From positions 1 through 43,135 of the forward strand of contig NZ_JAEEGC010000070.1 in assembly GCF_019207025.1 (NCBI RefSeq): a stretch of DNA of 43,135 bases. The letters run 5' to 3'. The notes below the pieces were generated by a model. It saw only the letters and a list, made by a program, of their open reading frames with translations, was not told the origin of the DNA and made no database searches. The position numbers and the translations under genes were made by a program. This DNA is from Clostridium thailandense (lineage in GTDB: Bacteria; Bacillota; Clostridia; Clostridiales; Clostridiaceae). Positions 34,850 through 43,103 of this stretch are shown in pieces (position 1 is the stretch's first letter; every line of letters begins with the position of its first letter).

Positions 34850-35458
34850 ATGAATTTGATTCTTTTTGGAGGATTTCTTGGTTCTGGAAAAACAAGCTTA
34901 ATACTTTCATTGGCGCATTTTATTGTTGAAAGTGATGTGCAAGCAAAAGCTAAGTTGGTAATCATTGAAAACGAGGTCGGAGAAATAGGAATTGATGATA
35001 AGGTGCTCAAATCTGATGGCTATAGTGTAAAAGAGTTGTTTGCAGGATGTATATGTTGTCAGTTAACTTCTGATTTGATAACTACATTAAATGAGATCAA
35101 TGAAACCATAAAGCCAGAGTGGGTAATTATAGAAACTACAGGATTGGCTTATCCTAGTAAGATTTTGGGCAACTTAAATAAGTATGGAAAAGGAATAGAT
35201 AGTATAAGAACCGTCGCTGTGGTTGATTCGGAGCGTTTTGAAGAGCTTACAGCAATAACACCCGTTCTTATAGAAAATCAAATTTCTCAAGGAGATATAA
35301 TACTTGTAAATAAGATAGATTTAGTAAGTGAAGAAGAATTAAAGCATTTAGAAGAACATGTAGTAAAGCTTAATGAAAAAGCTATTGTGTATAAAGTATC
35401 TGCCAACAATAAAGTGAACGATAGCATCTGGAAAGAGGTGATGAAAACCTGTGAGTAA
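34850..35458 (+). CDS. COG0523 (G3E, CobW-like) GTPase, G domain only
   Basis: A 202-residue GTPase of the G3E family that includes CobW and zinc chaperones. The Walker A loop is GSGKT (G11-T15), the family metal motif C67-I-C69-C70 is in FAGCICCQL, ETTGLAYP follows, and the NKID specificity motif is at 154-157. Usual COG0523 proteins have about 300-350 residues with a His-rich linker and a C-terminal domain. Here those parts are in the next, overlapping ORF (8 bases, +1 frame). Either this is a real two-gene split or one gene broken by a frameshift. Likely job: delivering metal (zinc to the UroD-like methyltransferases, or cobalt/corrinoid handling). Confidence 0.85.
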   Translation: MNLILFGGFLGSGKTSLILSLAHFIVESDVQAKAKLVIIENEVGEIGIDDKVLKSDGYSVKELFAGCICCQLTSDLITTLNEINETIKPEWVIIETTGLAYPSKILGNLNKYGKGIDSIRTVAVVDSERFEELTAITPVLIENQISQGDIILVNKIDLVSEEELKHLEEHVVKLNEKAIVYKVSANNKVNDSIWKEVMKTCE

Positions 35459-35957
35459 AATCCAGAAGTATTTATGTGGTAGTGAAAATAAACCTCTTCA
35501 TACACATGGAAGTTGCAATTGTAATGAGCACAATCACGAACATGATCATCACCACTGTGATCACTCCCATGATGAATTATATGGAGAAAAGGAAGAGTTA
35601 CCAGCTGTTTTTTCCTATTCTACTTCACTTAAGTTTGAAAAAGAAATTAATGGTAGTGAACTTCAGAGTTGTCTAATAGAATGGATAGAAAGCCTGAAAG
35701 AATGGGTTCTTAAAAATAAATATTTTATCGGACATATAAAGGCTTTTGTGGAGGATGAAAATCATCATTTTAAACTTTGGATCTCCACAACTGGTAAAAA
35801 TGTCAATATAAAAGATAACGATAATAGTAAAAATGATAGTATTAAAACTATTGCAGTTAATATGACAGCAATAGTTTTTGGAACTGATGAACGAGTTTTA
35901 AAGAAACAAGCACTAGATATCCTTAATAAAAAGCTCCCACAGCATAGTCAGCAGTGA
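35451..35957 (+). CDS. His-rich CobW-C-like partner of the G3E GTPase
   Basis: A 168-residue protein starting at GTG, overlapping the GTPase stop by 8 bases (GTGAGTAA). Residues about 17-42 form a metal-binding run of His, Cys, Asp and Glu (for example HNHEHDHHHCDHSHDE). The rest (about 50-165) reads like the C-terminal domain of COG0523 proteins, with FSYSTSLKFEKEING and AIVFGTDERVLKKQ. AGAGGTG is 12 bases upstream of the GTG, so coupled re-initiation is likely. Function: metal binding for the GTPase (inference from family layout). Its stop is followed in the same frame by a DUF2284 remnant. Confidence 0.75.
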   Translation: MSKIQKYLCGSENKPLHTHGSCNCNEHNHEHDHHHCDHSHDELYGEKEELPAVFSYSTSLKFEKEINGSELQSCLIEWIESLKEWVLKNKYFIGHIKAFVEDENHHFKLWISTTGKNVNIKDNDNSKNDSIKTIAVNMTAIVFGTDERVLKKQALDILNKKLPQHSQQ

Positions 35958-35960
35958 TGA

Positions 35961-36149
35961 TGTACTTATCTTGATGGAGAAAAGTGTAGATTTCCAGACA
36001 AAGCTTTGTCATCAGTGGAAGCTTACGGAATTTATGTAATGGCACTAGAAAAAAGCGCAAAAATTCATTATTACAATGGGTTGAATACGGTTTCGTATGT
36101 AGGTTTAATATTTAAAAAGGCTCAAAGGGGAAATAAAAAAATATTATAA
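35961..36149 (+). pseudogene. DUF2284 C-terminal remnant
   Basis: In frame after the two stop codons at 35955-35960, 62 codons read CTYLDGEKCRFPDKALSSVE, then AYGIYVMALE and VSYVGLIFKK, ending at 36149. This resembles the C-terminal end of DUF2284 predicted metal-binding proteins (CRFPxKAxxSMEAxGI...YxGL). The N-terminal part with most cysteines is missing and no ribosome site is seen. DUF2284 genes occur beside corrinoid methyltransferases elsewhere, so an intact gene may once have been in this operon. Confidence 0.6.
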
Positions 36150-36173
36150 AAAAATTTTCGGGGGTGTAGTAAT

Positions 36174-37280
36174 ATGAAAACAACACAAGAATTATATAAT
36201 GAGCGTTTTACTAGGTTTAAAAAGGCACTAAACCTGGAAAAACCAGATAGAACGCCAGTTGTTATGATGGGAGACTCCTTTTGTGCGGTACAGCAAGGAG
36301 TAAAATTATCTGATTTTTGTAAAAGTATTGAATATTCAAATAAGGTAATTGTAGATTCATTAAAGGATTTTCAAGATTTTGATGGAGCAACTGCTACTTT
36401 TAATGTCGCTAGAATATTTCCTTTGATATTTATGTCAAGAATTAAACTACCTGGACGTGAACTTCCTGATAATATGCTTTGGCAATTAGATGAAAGAGAA
36501 CTGATGACCCCAGAGGACTATGATACAATTATTAATAAGGGCTGGAGTAGTTTTATGCCTGGCTTTGTAGAAGATAAATTAAAAGTTGATTTAGGAGCAC
36601 TTACAGAAGAAATGGCTTATATTCCTCAAGCTATGAAGAATGTTGAAGATGCTGGATTTGTGGTATACAGCCCGGTTGTTACAACAACAGTAAATGAGTA
36701 TTTAGGCGGCGGACGTTCAATGACAAAGTTCATGAGAGATTTATTTAGAATGCCGGATAAAGTTGAGGCAGTTTTAGAAGTTATTCAAAAGGAGAATCTT
36801 GAAAGCTTGAGACAACAAATTAGACAACTAAAACCTACAGTTGTATTTGTTTCTCCAGCACGTGGAGCTAGTGAATTCTATTCTCCAAAGTTATGGGAAC
36901 GTTTTGTATGGAAATATATTAAAGAAACAGCAGATATGATTATAGAAGAGGGATCTATATGCGATATTCACTGTGATTCAAATTGGGAACGTGATCTTGA
37001 CTACTTTAAGGCTTTCCCTAAGGGAAAATGTGTATTTGAAACTGACGGAACAACAGACATTTATAAGATAAAAGAAAAGCTTGGAGATCGTATGTGTATT
37101 AAAGGAGATGTTCCATCACAAAAGCTTGTTCTTGGTACTCCAGACGAAGTATATGATTATTGTACAAGAATTATTAAAGATGTTGGACCAGGACTTATTC
37201 TTTCTAGTGGATGTTCAATACCTCCAAATGCTAAAATTGAAAATATAAAAGCAATGCTTTGTGCTGCAACTGGTAAATAA
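36174..37280 (+). CDS. UroD-like corrinoid methyltransferase 1 (MtaA/MtvB-type)
   Basis: A 368-residue TIM-barrel protein of the uroporphyrinogen-decarboxylase-like methyltransferase family. In such clusters this family moves a methyl group from a substrate (for example a methoxylated aromatic in MtvB-type O-demethylases) to the corrinoid protein. Zinc-ligand candidates are H266 and D268 in IHCD and C347 in SSGCS, so the usual H-x-C is H-x-D here. ETDGTTDIYK and CIKGDVP are also shared with the paralogue at 38191. GGGGGTG precedes the ATG by 7 bases. It is the last gene of operon 1 and is followed by a terminator. Substrate unknown. Confidence 0.87.
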   Translation: MKTTQELYNERFTRFKKALNLEKPDRTPVVMMGDSFCAVQQGVKLSDFCKSIEYSNKVIVDSLKDFQDFDGATATFNVARIFPLIFMSRIKLPGRELPDNMLWQLDERELMTPEDYDTIINKGWSSFMPGFVEDKLKVDLGALTEEMAYIPQAMKNVEDAGFVVYSPVVTTTVNEYLGGGRSMTKFMRDLFRMPDKVEAVLEVIQKENLESLRQQIRQLKPTVVFVSPARGASEFYSPKLWERFVWKYIKETADMIIEEGSICDIHCDSNWERDLDYFKAFPKGKCVFETDGTTDIYKIKEKLGDRMCIKGDVPSQKLVLGTPDEVYDYCTRIIKDVGPGLILSSGCSIPPNAKIENIKAMLCAATGK

Positions 37281-37290
37281 AGATATATTA

Positions 37291-37348
37291 GGGGGCTGGT
37301 TCAATAGATAACCACGGTTGTTTATATTGCACCAGTCCCTTTATTTCG
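37291..37348 (+). terminator. intrinsic terminator of corrinoid operon 1
   Basis: GGGGCTGGTTCAATA pairs with TATTGCACCAGTCCC (one mismatch) and is followed by TTTATTT. The inner bases include ATAGATAACCACGG, like the left flank of the long-hairpin family, so this may be a reduced member. It lies 11 bases after the stop codon. Confidence 0.75.
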
Positions 37349-37423
37349 TTGTCAAAAAATCTCTAATTTTTTAAAATATATACATATAATAAATATATTG
37401 TATATATAAATTAATATAAAAAC

Positions 37424-37496
37424 ACATTATGTACAAATTGACATGTTTAAATTATACATGATGTAAGGTGAATTTTTGGAATATATATGCTATTCT
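37424..37496 (+). promoter_or_regulatory. dual-box promoter of corrinoid operon 2
   Basis: ACATTATG (37424-37431) and ACATGATG (37456-37463) start 32 bases apart, and the second lies in TACATGATGTA. TGAATT (37469-37474) follows 13 bases after its start, then a 16-base spacer and TATTCT (37491-37496) with TG before it. All distances equal those at 32475-32547, although the bases between boxes differ, which supports a shared activator site. Confidence 0.65.
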
Positions 37497-37562
37497 AAAG
37501 TTGAAGGATAATTATTATATATTTAAAAAGCTATTTTAATACTAGAAGGGGGATTTGTTGTA

Positions 37563-38189
37563 ATGAATAAAAAGTTAGTAGAAGCAATGGCAGATCTTGA
37601 TGAGGACATAGTACTTGCAGAGGTAAAAGCATTAAAGGATGGAGGAGTTCCTACATTAGATATTATTGCTAGTTTACAAGAAGGAATGGAAATTGTAGGA
37701 AAAAGATTCGAAGAAAAAGAGTATTTTTTATCTGAGCTTATCATGTCTGCAGAAGTGTTTAATGAGGCTTCAGAAGTACTTGGGGGTATTGGAGAAGCAG
37801 GAAAAGCTAAGAATGGAGTATTTGTTTTAGGAACAATATATGATGATATCCATGACATAGGAAAGAACATAGTAACTACTGTAATGAGAAGTAATGGTTT
37901 TGAAGTAGTTGACTTAGGGGTTGATGTACCTACAGCTAAGTTTATTGAAGCTATTAAACAACATAAACCCAAAGTAGTTGGTATATCTTGTCTTTTAACT
38001 ACATGTTTTGACAATGTAAAAGAATGTATACAAGCAATAGAAGATGCAGGATTACGTAATGATGTAAAGGTTTTAATAGGAGGAGGCCCAGTTGACGAAG
38101 CTACAGGCAAATATGTGCAGGCAGATATAGTAGCTAAGAATGCACAAAACACTGTAGATTATTGTAAGCAATTTGTAGGAGTACAATAA
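37563..38189 (+). CDS. corrinoid (cobalamin-binding) methyl-carrier protein 2
   Basis: A 208-residue second copy of the corrinoid carrier, with the same DxHxxG motif (D95, H97, G100) and B12 domain. Against copy 1 the cap (residues 1-85) has many changes (for example LAEVKALKDGG for LEEVKALKEQG). The B12 domain beyond residue 93 is almost unchanged, although its codons differ at many third positions, so the protein is kept by selection rather than recent copying alone. GGGGG with about 10 bases lies before the ATG. One base separates it from its methyltransferase. Confidence 0.93.
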   Translation: MNKKLVEAMADLDEDIVLAEVKALKDGGVPTLDIIASLQEGMEIVGKRFEEKEYFLSELIMSAEVFNEASEVLGGIGEAGKAKNGVFVLGTIYDDIHDIGKNIVTTVMRSNGFEVVDLGVDVPTAKFIEAIKQHKPKVVGISCLLTTCFDNVKECIQAIEDAGLRNDVKVLIGGGPVDEATGKYVQADIVAKNAQNTVDYCKQFVGVQ

Positions 38190-38190
38190 C

Positions 38191-39297
38191 ATGAAAACAA
38201 AACAAGAATTATATAATGAACGTTTAGGAAGATTAAATAAAACTTTAGCTTTAGAAAAAACTGATAGACCTCCTGTTATATTACAAATGGATGGTTTCTG
38301 CGCTACACATATGGGATACACATTAGCTGAACTTTGCAAAGGTGTAAAAGAATCAAATAAAATTATGTTGGAATCATTGAAAGCTTTAGGCGATGTAGAC
38401 GGAAGTGAATCATCTTTTTCTGGAGGACCTATATTTCCATTAACATTTCTAGCAAGAGTTAAACTTCCAGGACGTGAGTTGCCAGAAAATATGATGTGGC
38501 AGCTTGATGAAGCAGAAATGATGCTTCCAGGGGACTATGACACAATTATAAATAAAGGCTGGAGTAATTTTGCACCAGGTTATTTAAGAGATAGATTAAA
38601 AATTGATGTTGATAAACTTATGGAAGACTTGACTTATGGATCACAAGCAACTAAAAATATTACTGATGAAGGATATTTGGTATATAAACAATCTACGGCT
38701 TTAACAGTAAATGAATACTTAGGTGGCGGACGTTCAATGGTTAAGTTCATGAGAGACTTATTTAAGATTCCTGATAAAGTTGAAGCAACACTAGAAGTTA
38801 TGCAAAAAGAAATAGTTGAAGGAATGAGAAAACAAATTAGAGACTCTAAAGCTTCAGTGGTATTCCTTTCTCCAGCACGTGGAGCTAGTGAATTCTTCTC
38901 ACCTAAGCTATGGGAACGTTTTGTATGGAAATATATTAAGGAGACAGCAGATGCTGTTATAGAAGAAGGCGCTGTATGTAATATACATATGGATGGAGAC
39001 TGGGAACGTGACCTTAACTACTTTAAGGATTTCCCAAAAGGAAAAATTGTACTTGAAACAGATGGAGCAACAGATATCTACAAGGTAAAAGAGATACTTG
39101 GAAGCAATGCTTGTATTAAAGGAGATGTTCCAGCGGCAAAACTTTGCCTTGCAAATCCGGAGGAAGTATATAATTATTCTACAAAGCTTATTAAGGATAT
39201 GGGAGAAGGATTCATTTTATCTAGTGGATGTTCAGTACCTTCAAATGCTAAAGTTGAAAATGTAAAGGCTATGATTTCGGCTGCAATTGGTAAATAA
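38191..39297 (+). CDS. UroD-like corrinoid methyltransferase 2
   Basis: A 368-residue paralogue of the protein at 36174, alignable without obvious gaps. H266, D268 (IHMD, with Met in place of the neighbouring Cys) and C347 fall at the same numbers. The N-terminal half, which lines the substrate pocket, differs more (DGFCATHMGYTLAELC against DSFCAVQQGVKLSDFC), so a different substrate or a second methoxyl position is plausible. GGAG lies 9 bases before the ATG, inside the end of the corrinoid gene, so the two are coupled. Likely partner of corrinoid protein 2 and of the transporter that follows. Confidence 0.87.
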   Translation: MKTKQELYNERLGRLNKTLALEKTDRPPVILQMDGFCATHMGYTLAELCKGVKESNKIMLESLKALGDVDGSESSFSGGPIFPLTFLARVKLPGRELPENMMWQLDEAEMMLPGDYDTIINKGWSNFAPGYLRDRLKIDVDKLMEDLTYGSQATKNITDEGYLVYKQSTALTVNEYLGGGRSMVKFMRDLFKIPDKVEATLEVMQKEIVEGMRKQIRDSKASVVFLSPARGASEFFSPKLWERFVWKYIKETADAVIEEGAVCNIHMDGDWERDLNYFKDFPKGKIVLETDGATDIYKVKEILGSNACIKGDVPAAKLCLANPEEVYNYSTKLIKDMGEGFILSSGCSVPSNAKVENVKAMISAAIGK

Positions 39298-39329
39298 ACG
39301 ACAGGAATACAAATAGTGACTGTTGCACT

Positions 39330-39388
39330 ATAAAAATTATGCTAAGTAATAATTTTTATGAGAGGACAATTGACAAACACTGTCCTCT
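39330..39388 (+). other. two adjacent hairpins before the transporter gene
   Basis: ATAAAAATTAT and ATAATTTTTAT (39330-39359) form a perfect 11-bp stem. AGAGGACA and TGTCCTCT (39361-39388) form a perfect 8-bp stem one base later. Neither is followed by a T-run. They sit between the methyltransferase and transporter genes and could slow or process the operon mRNA. Confidence 0.5.
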
Positions 39389-39430
39389 GTCATCATAAAT
39401 ATATTATAGAATATTTGAAAGGAGAGTATT

Positions 39431-40804
39431 ATGGAAAAAGGTTTAAAAAAATCTATTATTAATCTTTATGGATTACCATCATTTGGATTTCAGTTATTTG
39501 TAAATATGGAGGTATTCTATTTTGCAGCATTCTTAACAGATTATGCAAAGATACCAGCAGCTTTAGCAGGTACAGTATTGATGATTACAAGTATATTTGA
39601 TATTGTATGGGTTCCTACTGCAGGTATCATATTGGAAAAGAGCAACATGAAATGGGGTAAATATCGTTCATGGTTATTGGTAGGACCTCCTTTTGCAGTG
39701 CTATTTTTCATATTACAGTTTTCTAAGATAGGCTCTGCCTCAATTAATGCAATTATAATTTGTATAGGATTTATAGTCAGCCATCTAATCTGGAACATAT
39801 TTTATGCAGGACATATAGCAATGAACTCTTCGATGACACAAGTTAGAGAAGAAAGAATTGCTATGGCATCAAACAGAGGAATGTTTAATTCCTTAGGTGC
39901 TATTGGTTTTTCTTTGATAGGTATGCCATTAATATTGGTTCTTGGTAAAGCTACTGGCAATCCTTCAATGGGATATACTTTAACTGTTATACTTTCAGGT
40001 ATTTTTCTAATTGTTTGTTACTATATATTGTTTGCTATGACAAAAGATTATGCACATAGTGGAGAAGCTACTCAAACAGGTAAAGAAGAAAAAATGTCTA
40101 CAGGTGAGATGTTAAAACAAATATTAGTAAATCCACCTCTTATAGGATTATTATTAGGTGAACTTGGTAGATATTTGGGAAGATTTGTTATCTTTGGATT
40201 AGCATTTTATTATTTCAAATATGTTATAAATAATTTGGCTGCAATCACTATATTCATGACAGGTCTTAACGTAGTATGTTTATTTGGAGCTGCTTTTACA
40301 AATCCATTGGCTAAAAAAATTGGGGAAAGAAATACTTATATTCTATCTCTTATAGTGTTTATAGTTGGACTGCTTCTAGTATGGGCTCTACCAATGAATT
40401 ATGTTTCATTTATGATAGTAATGTTTGTAGCATATTTAGGATATGGCATTCCTGATGCATTAGGTGTTGCTATGTATTCCTCTACTGTTGAATATGGTGA
40501 ATGGAAAACAGGAAAGAATGCAAGAGGATTCATTATGTCACTAATAAGTTTTCCAATTAAAGTTGCTATATTCTTAAGAAGTGTTATTATAACCACTATT
40601 CTTGTAGGAGCAGGATATGTTGCAAATATGAAGCCAACAGCACAATTAATAAGTGGTATAAAAAATGGTATAGCATTAATTCCAGCACTTATAATGGTAG
40701 TAGGTTTAATATTTATCGTATTACTCTATAAAATTACCCCTGCTAGTCTACAAAAAATGCAAAAAGAAATTGCTGAAAGGAAAGCAGAAAGCCCAAATTT
40801 ATAA
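39431..40804 (+). CDS. MFS transporter of the GPH (glycoside-pentoside-hexuronide) type
   Basis: A 457-residue membrane carrier with about 12 helices. Family marks are an N-terminal block with YGLPSFGFQLF, the loop ERIAMASNRG near 139, and VEYGEWKTGKNARGF near 352. GPH carriers move glycosides and organic anions with cations, and related carriers accompany methyltransferase operons in methylotrophic anaerobes. It follows corrinoid protein 2 and methyltransferase 2 and probably brings in their methylated substrate (inference). GAAAGGAG lies before the ATG. The last codons lie in the first unit of a direct repeat. Confidence 0.87.
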   Translation: MEKGLKKSIINLYGLPSFGFQLFVNMEVFYFAAFLTDYAKIPAALAGTVLMITSIFDIVWVPTAGIILEKSNMKWGKYRSWLLVGPPFAVLFFILQFSKIGSASINAIIICIGFIVSHLIWNIFYAGHIAMNSSMTQVREERIAMASNRGMFNSLGAIGFSLIGMPLILVLGKATGNPSMGYTLTVILSGIFLIVCYYILFAMTKDYAHSGEATQTGKEEKMSTGEMLKQILVNPPLIGLLLGELGRYLGRFVIFGLAFYYFKYVINNLAAITIFMTGLNVVCLFGAAFTNPLAKKIGERNTYILSLIVFIVGLLLVWALPMNYVSFMIVMFVAYLGYGIPDALGVAMYSSTVEYGEWKTGKNARGFIMSLISFPIKVAIFLRSVIITTILVGAGYVANMKPTAQLISGIKNGIALIPALIMVVGLIFIVLLYKITPASLQKMQKEIAERKAESPNL

Positions 40805-40933
40805 TTTGGTGCGAATCGCTTTCACAGAGTGCAAGCAGAGAGCCCAAATTTTAAGTAGATATCCCAAATCTTTGATTTGGTGATAGTCACTTACACAGAG
40901 TGTTAATTTGGTGCGAATCACTTTCACACAGTA
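40784..40933 (+). repeat. tandem repeats after the transporter gene
   Basis: Three copies of a unit reading ATTTGGTG, then a T-C spacer, then CTTTCACAGAGTG (or CTTACACAGAGTG) start at about 40804, 40876 and 40910. The word CCCAAATTT or CCCAAATC precedes it at 40792, 40843 and 40863, so CCAAAT and ATTTGG can form hairpins. The first unit overlaps the transporter's stop codon: GCAGAAAGCCCAAATTT codes AESPN, and nearly the same bases recur after the stop. This looks like local tandem duplication. Role unknown. Confidence 0.7.
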
Positions 40934-40954
40934 TAGTATAAAAGATATGTACAA

Positions 40955-40998
40955 AACGTAGTTTAAATTAAAAGATTAATCTGAACTACGTTTTTTTC
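40955..40998 (+). terminator. intrinsic terminator of corrinoid operon 2
   Basis: AACGTAGTTTAAATTA pairs with TAATCTGAACTACGTT (imperfect middle), directly followed by TTTTT. It ends the transporter operon 37 bases before the chemoreceptor start. Confidence 0.85.
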
Positions 40999-41034
40999 TA
41001 TTAAATAGGTGAACTAATGAAAGGAGATATTAGT

Positions 41035-43098
41035 ATGGTAAAATTACGACAAAAATTGAACAGTGTGTTTGGCAAAATGCTTATTCTATCAATTTCGTGT
41101 ATTATAATACCTATGCTTATAAGTCTATTTTACCAAACTTCCTCTTCACATAAATACATGGAAGAAGATGCACGAAAATATTTAAATAGCACAGCCAGTG
41201 ATAAAAAAAGCGAAATAGAAACAGCTTTTAAAGGTCAGGTTGATTTGGCTTTAGCCTTATCAAAGGATGAATTTGTTGTTGATTATTTAAAAAATATTTC
41301 TCAAACTAATCAAATAGATTCAATAGCGTCTGGGAAAATTTCTAATAATTTAACAACGTTACTTAAAGATTCAAAGGGATTAAATGAAAATATTTATTTT
41401 TCTTATGGTCCAGATAATGTTGTAATAAATGATGCACTAGATGGAAAATCAGTTGGAATGCCACTTCCAGATTCTAAGTACTCAAATATGGTTGCTGCAA
41501 AAAAAGATAAGAAACCTATAATTAGCACTAAACTTTCTCCAGTAACAGGAAAGCCAGTTGTCACTGTAAATGTTGCGGTTATTGATAATAAATCAGATAA
41601 AGTCCTTGGGATTTATGGGAGTGCATCAACCCTTGAAGCAGTAGCAAAGAACATAGTTAAAGGAAATTCTAATAATAATGTTAAAACTATAATAGTAGAT
41701 ATAAATGGGTTAGTGGCTGTTTCAGAGGAAGCCTCAGAAATAATGAAATACGATTTTAGTAAGCAAAATGGCGATGTAAAAGATTTCTATAACACTTTAA
41801 AAGCAAATACTTCTGGAATAGGATATTTTACGAAGAATGGAACTAAAAATATAGCAGCATATTGTAAAAGTGATTTTATAAATATGTATGTAGTAACATA
41901 CATGCCTGTTAATGAATATATATCAAAAGTAAATTCCACTAGAAACAACATAATTTTAGTGATAATTATCAGCATACTTATAGCTTCTCTAATGATATTT
42001 TTATTCGCACGCAAAATCATTAAACCTATAGGTATTGCTGCTGAACTTTTACAAACCTTTTCAACGGGAGATTTTACTAAGACTGTGCCGGAAAATTATA
42101 TGAATACAAGCGATGAAACTGGAGTTTTGATGCGTTCTATGAATGTAATGCAAAAATCCATAAAGGATATTGTTAATACTGTTATAAATGAAGCAAAAAA
42201 TCTGGAGGATTCAGCCCTGCAAACAAATAAACAATTAGAAGAATTAAATTCTCAAGTAGAAGAAGTGGTAGCTACTACAGAGGAAATGTCAGCTGTAATG
42301 CAGGAAACAGCTGCATCTGCTGAAGAAATGAATTCAACTTCAATAGAAATTAAACAAGCTATAGAGTCTATTACTCAAAAAGCTAATGATGGTTCAGGCA
42401 CAGCAGCAGTAATAACTAAAAGAGCTGAAACTCTAAAGGAAAATTCTATAGTTTCACAGAAAGCTGCAGCTGATATGAGAGAAAGTGTAGATACTAATTT
42501 GAGAAATGCTATTGAGAAATCTAAATCAGTTGCCAAAATAAATTTACTAGCAGAATCTATATTAGAAATTACATCACAAACCAATCTTCTTGCTTTAAAC
42601 GCCGCAATTGAAGCAGCAAGAGCAGGTGAAGCAGGAAAAGGATTTGCTGTAGTTGCTGAAGAGATAAGAAACTTAGCAGAAAACTCCGCAAGAACTGTTA
42701 ATGAAATACAGGACATAACAAAAATAGTGGTTCCGTCAGTAGAAAACTTAGTGCAAAATTCTGAAAAAGTGTTGGAATTTATTGATTTAACAGTAATTAA
42801 AGATTATGAGTCTTTGGTTGATATTGGAAATCTTTATTCAAAAGATGCAAAGTCTGTCCAAGATTTGGTTGCTAATTTTAGTTCCGAAGCTCAAAAGCTA
42901 TCTTCTTCTATAGAAAATATGGTAAGAGCTATTAGCGAAGTATCAATTTCTAACAATGAAACTGCGGAGGGCTCTCAAAATATAGCAGAAAAAACCACTG
43001 TAATTTTAAAGAAAACTAATGATGTTACACAACAGTCAGAAAAAACTGAACGAAGTTCAGAAGAATTAAAAAATGCTGTAGGAAAATTTATTGTTTGA
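41035..43098 (+). CDS. methyl-accepting chemotaxis protein
   Basis: A 687-residue transmembrane chemoreceptor. Membrane helix 1 (about 10-31), an external Cache-type sensor domain (about 32-300), membrane helix 2 (about 304-326) and HAMP (about 327-380) precede the long signalling coil with the tip motif [20 protein letters not shown] near 521. An upstream ATG at 41017 is open, but AAAGGAG lies 9 bases before the ATG at 41035. It follows the transporter operon terminator, so it is a separate transcript. It may steer cells to the methylated substrate (inference from position only). The stop is followed by a fragment of the hairpin repeat flank. Confidence 0.92.
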   Translation: MVKLRQKLNSVFGKMLILSISCIIIPMLISLFYQTSSSHKYMEEDARKYLNSTASDKKSEIETAFKGQVDLALALSKDEFVVDYLKNISQTNQIDSIASGKISNNLTTLLKDSKGLNENIYFSYGPDNVVINDALDGKSVGMPLPDSKYSNMVAAKKDKKPIISTKLSPVTGKPVVTVNVAVIDNKSDKVLGIYGSASTLEAVAKNIVKGNSNNNVKTIIVDINGLVAVSEEASEIMKYDFSKQNGDVKDFYNTLKANTSGIGYFTKNGTKNIAAYCKSDFINMYVVTYMPVNEYISKVNSTRNNIILVIIISILIASLMIFLFARKIIKPIGIAAELLQTFSTGDFTKTVPENYMNTSDETGVLMRSMNVMQKSIKDIVNTVINEAKNLEDSALQTNKQLEELNSQVEEVVATTEEMSAVMQETAASAEEMNSTSIEIKQAIESITQKANDGSGTAAVITKRAETLKENSIVSQKAAADMRESVDTNLRNAIEKSKSVAKINLLAESILEITSQTNLLALNAAIEAARAGEAGKGFAVVAEEIRNLAENSARTVNEIQDITKIVVPSVENLVQNSEKVLEFIDLTVIKDYESLVDIGNLYSKDAKSVQDLVANFSSEAQKLSSSIENMVRAISEVSISNNETAEGSQNIAEKTTVILKKTNDVTQQSEKTERSSEELKNAVGKFIV

Positions 43099-43103
43099 AA
43101 TAA

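Noticed and set aside
35955..35960. TGA TGA as selenocysteine or read-through into the DUF2284 part
   Set aside because: Two stops in a row and no visible selenocysteine insertion hairpin; a gene remnant is simpler.
40784..40933. CRISPR array
   Set aside because: Only three imperfect units with uneven short spacing, no cas genes, and the first unit overlaps a coding end.
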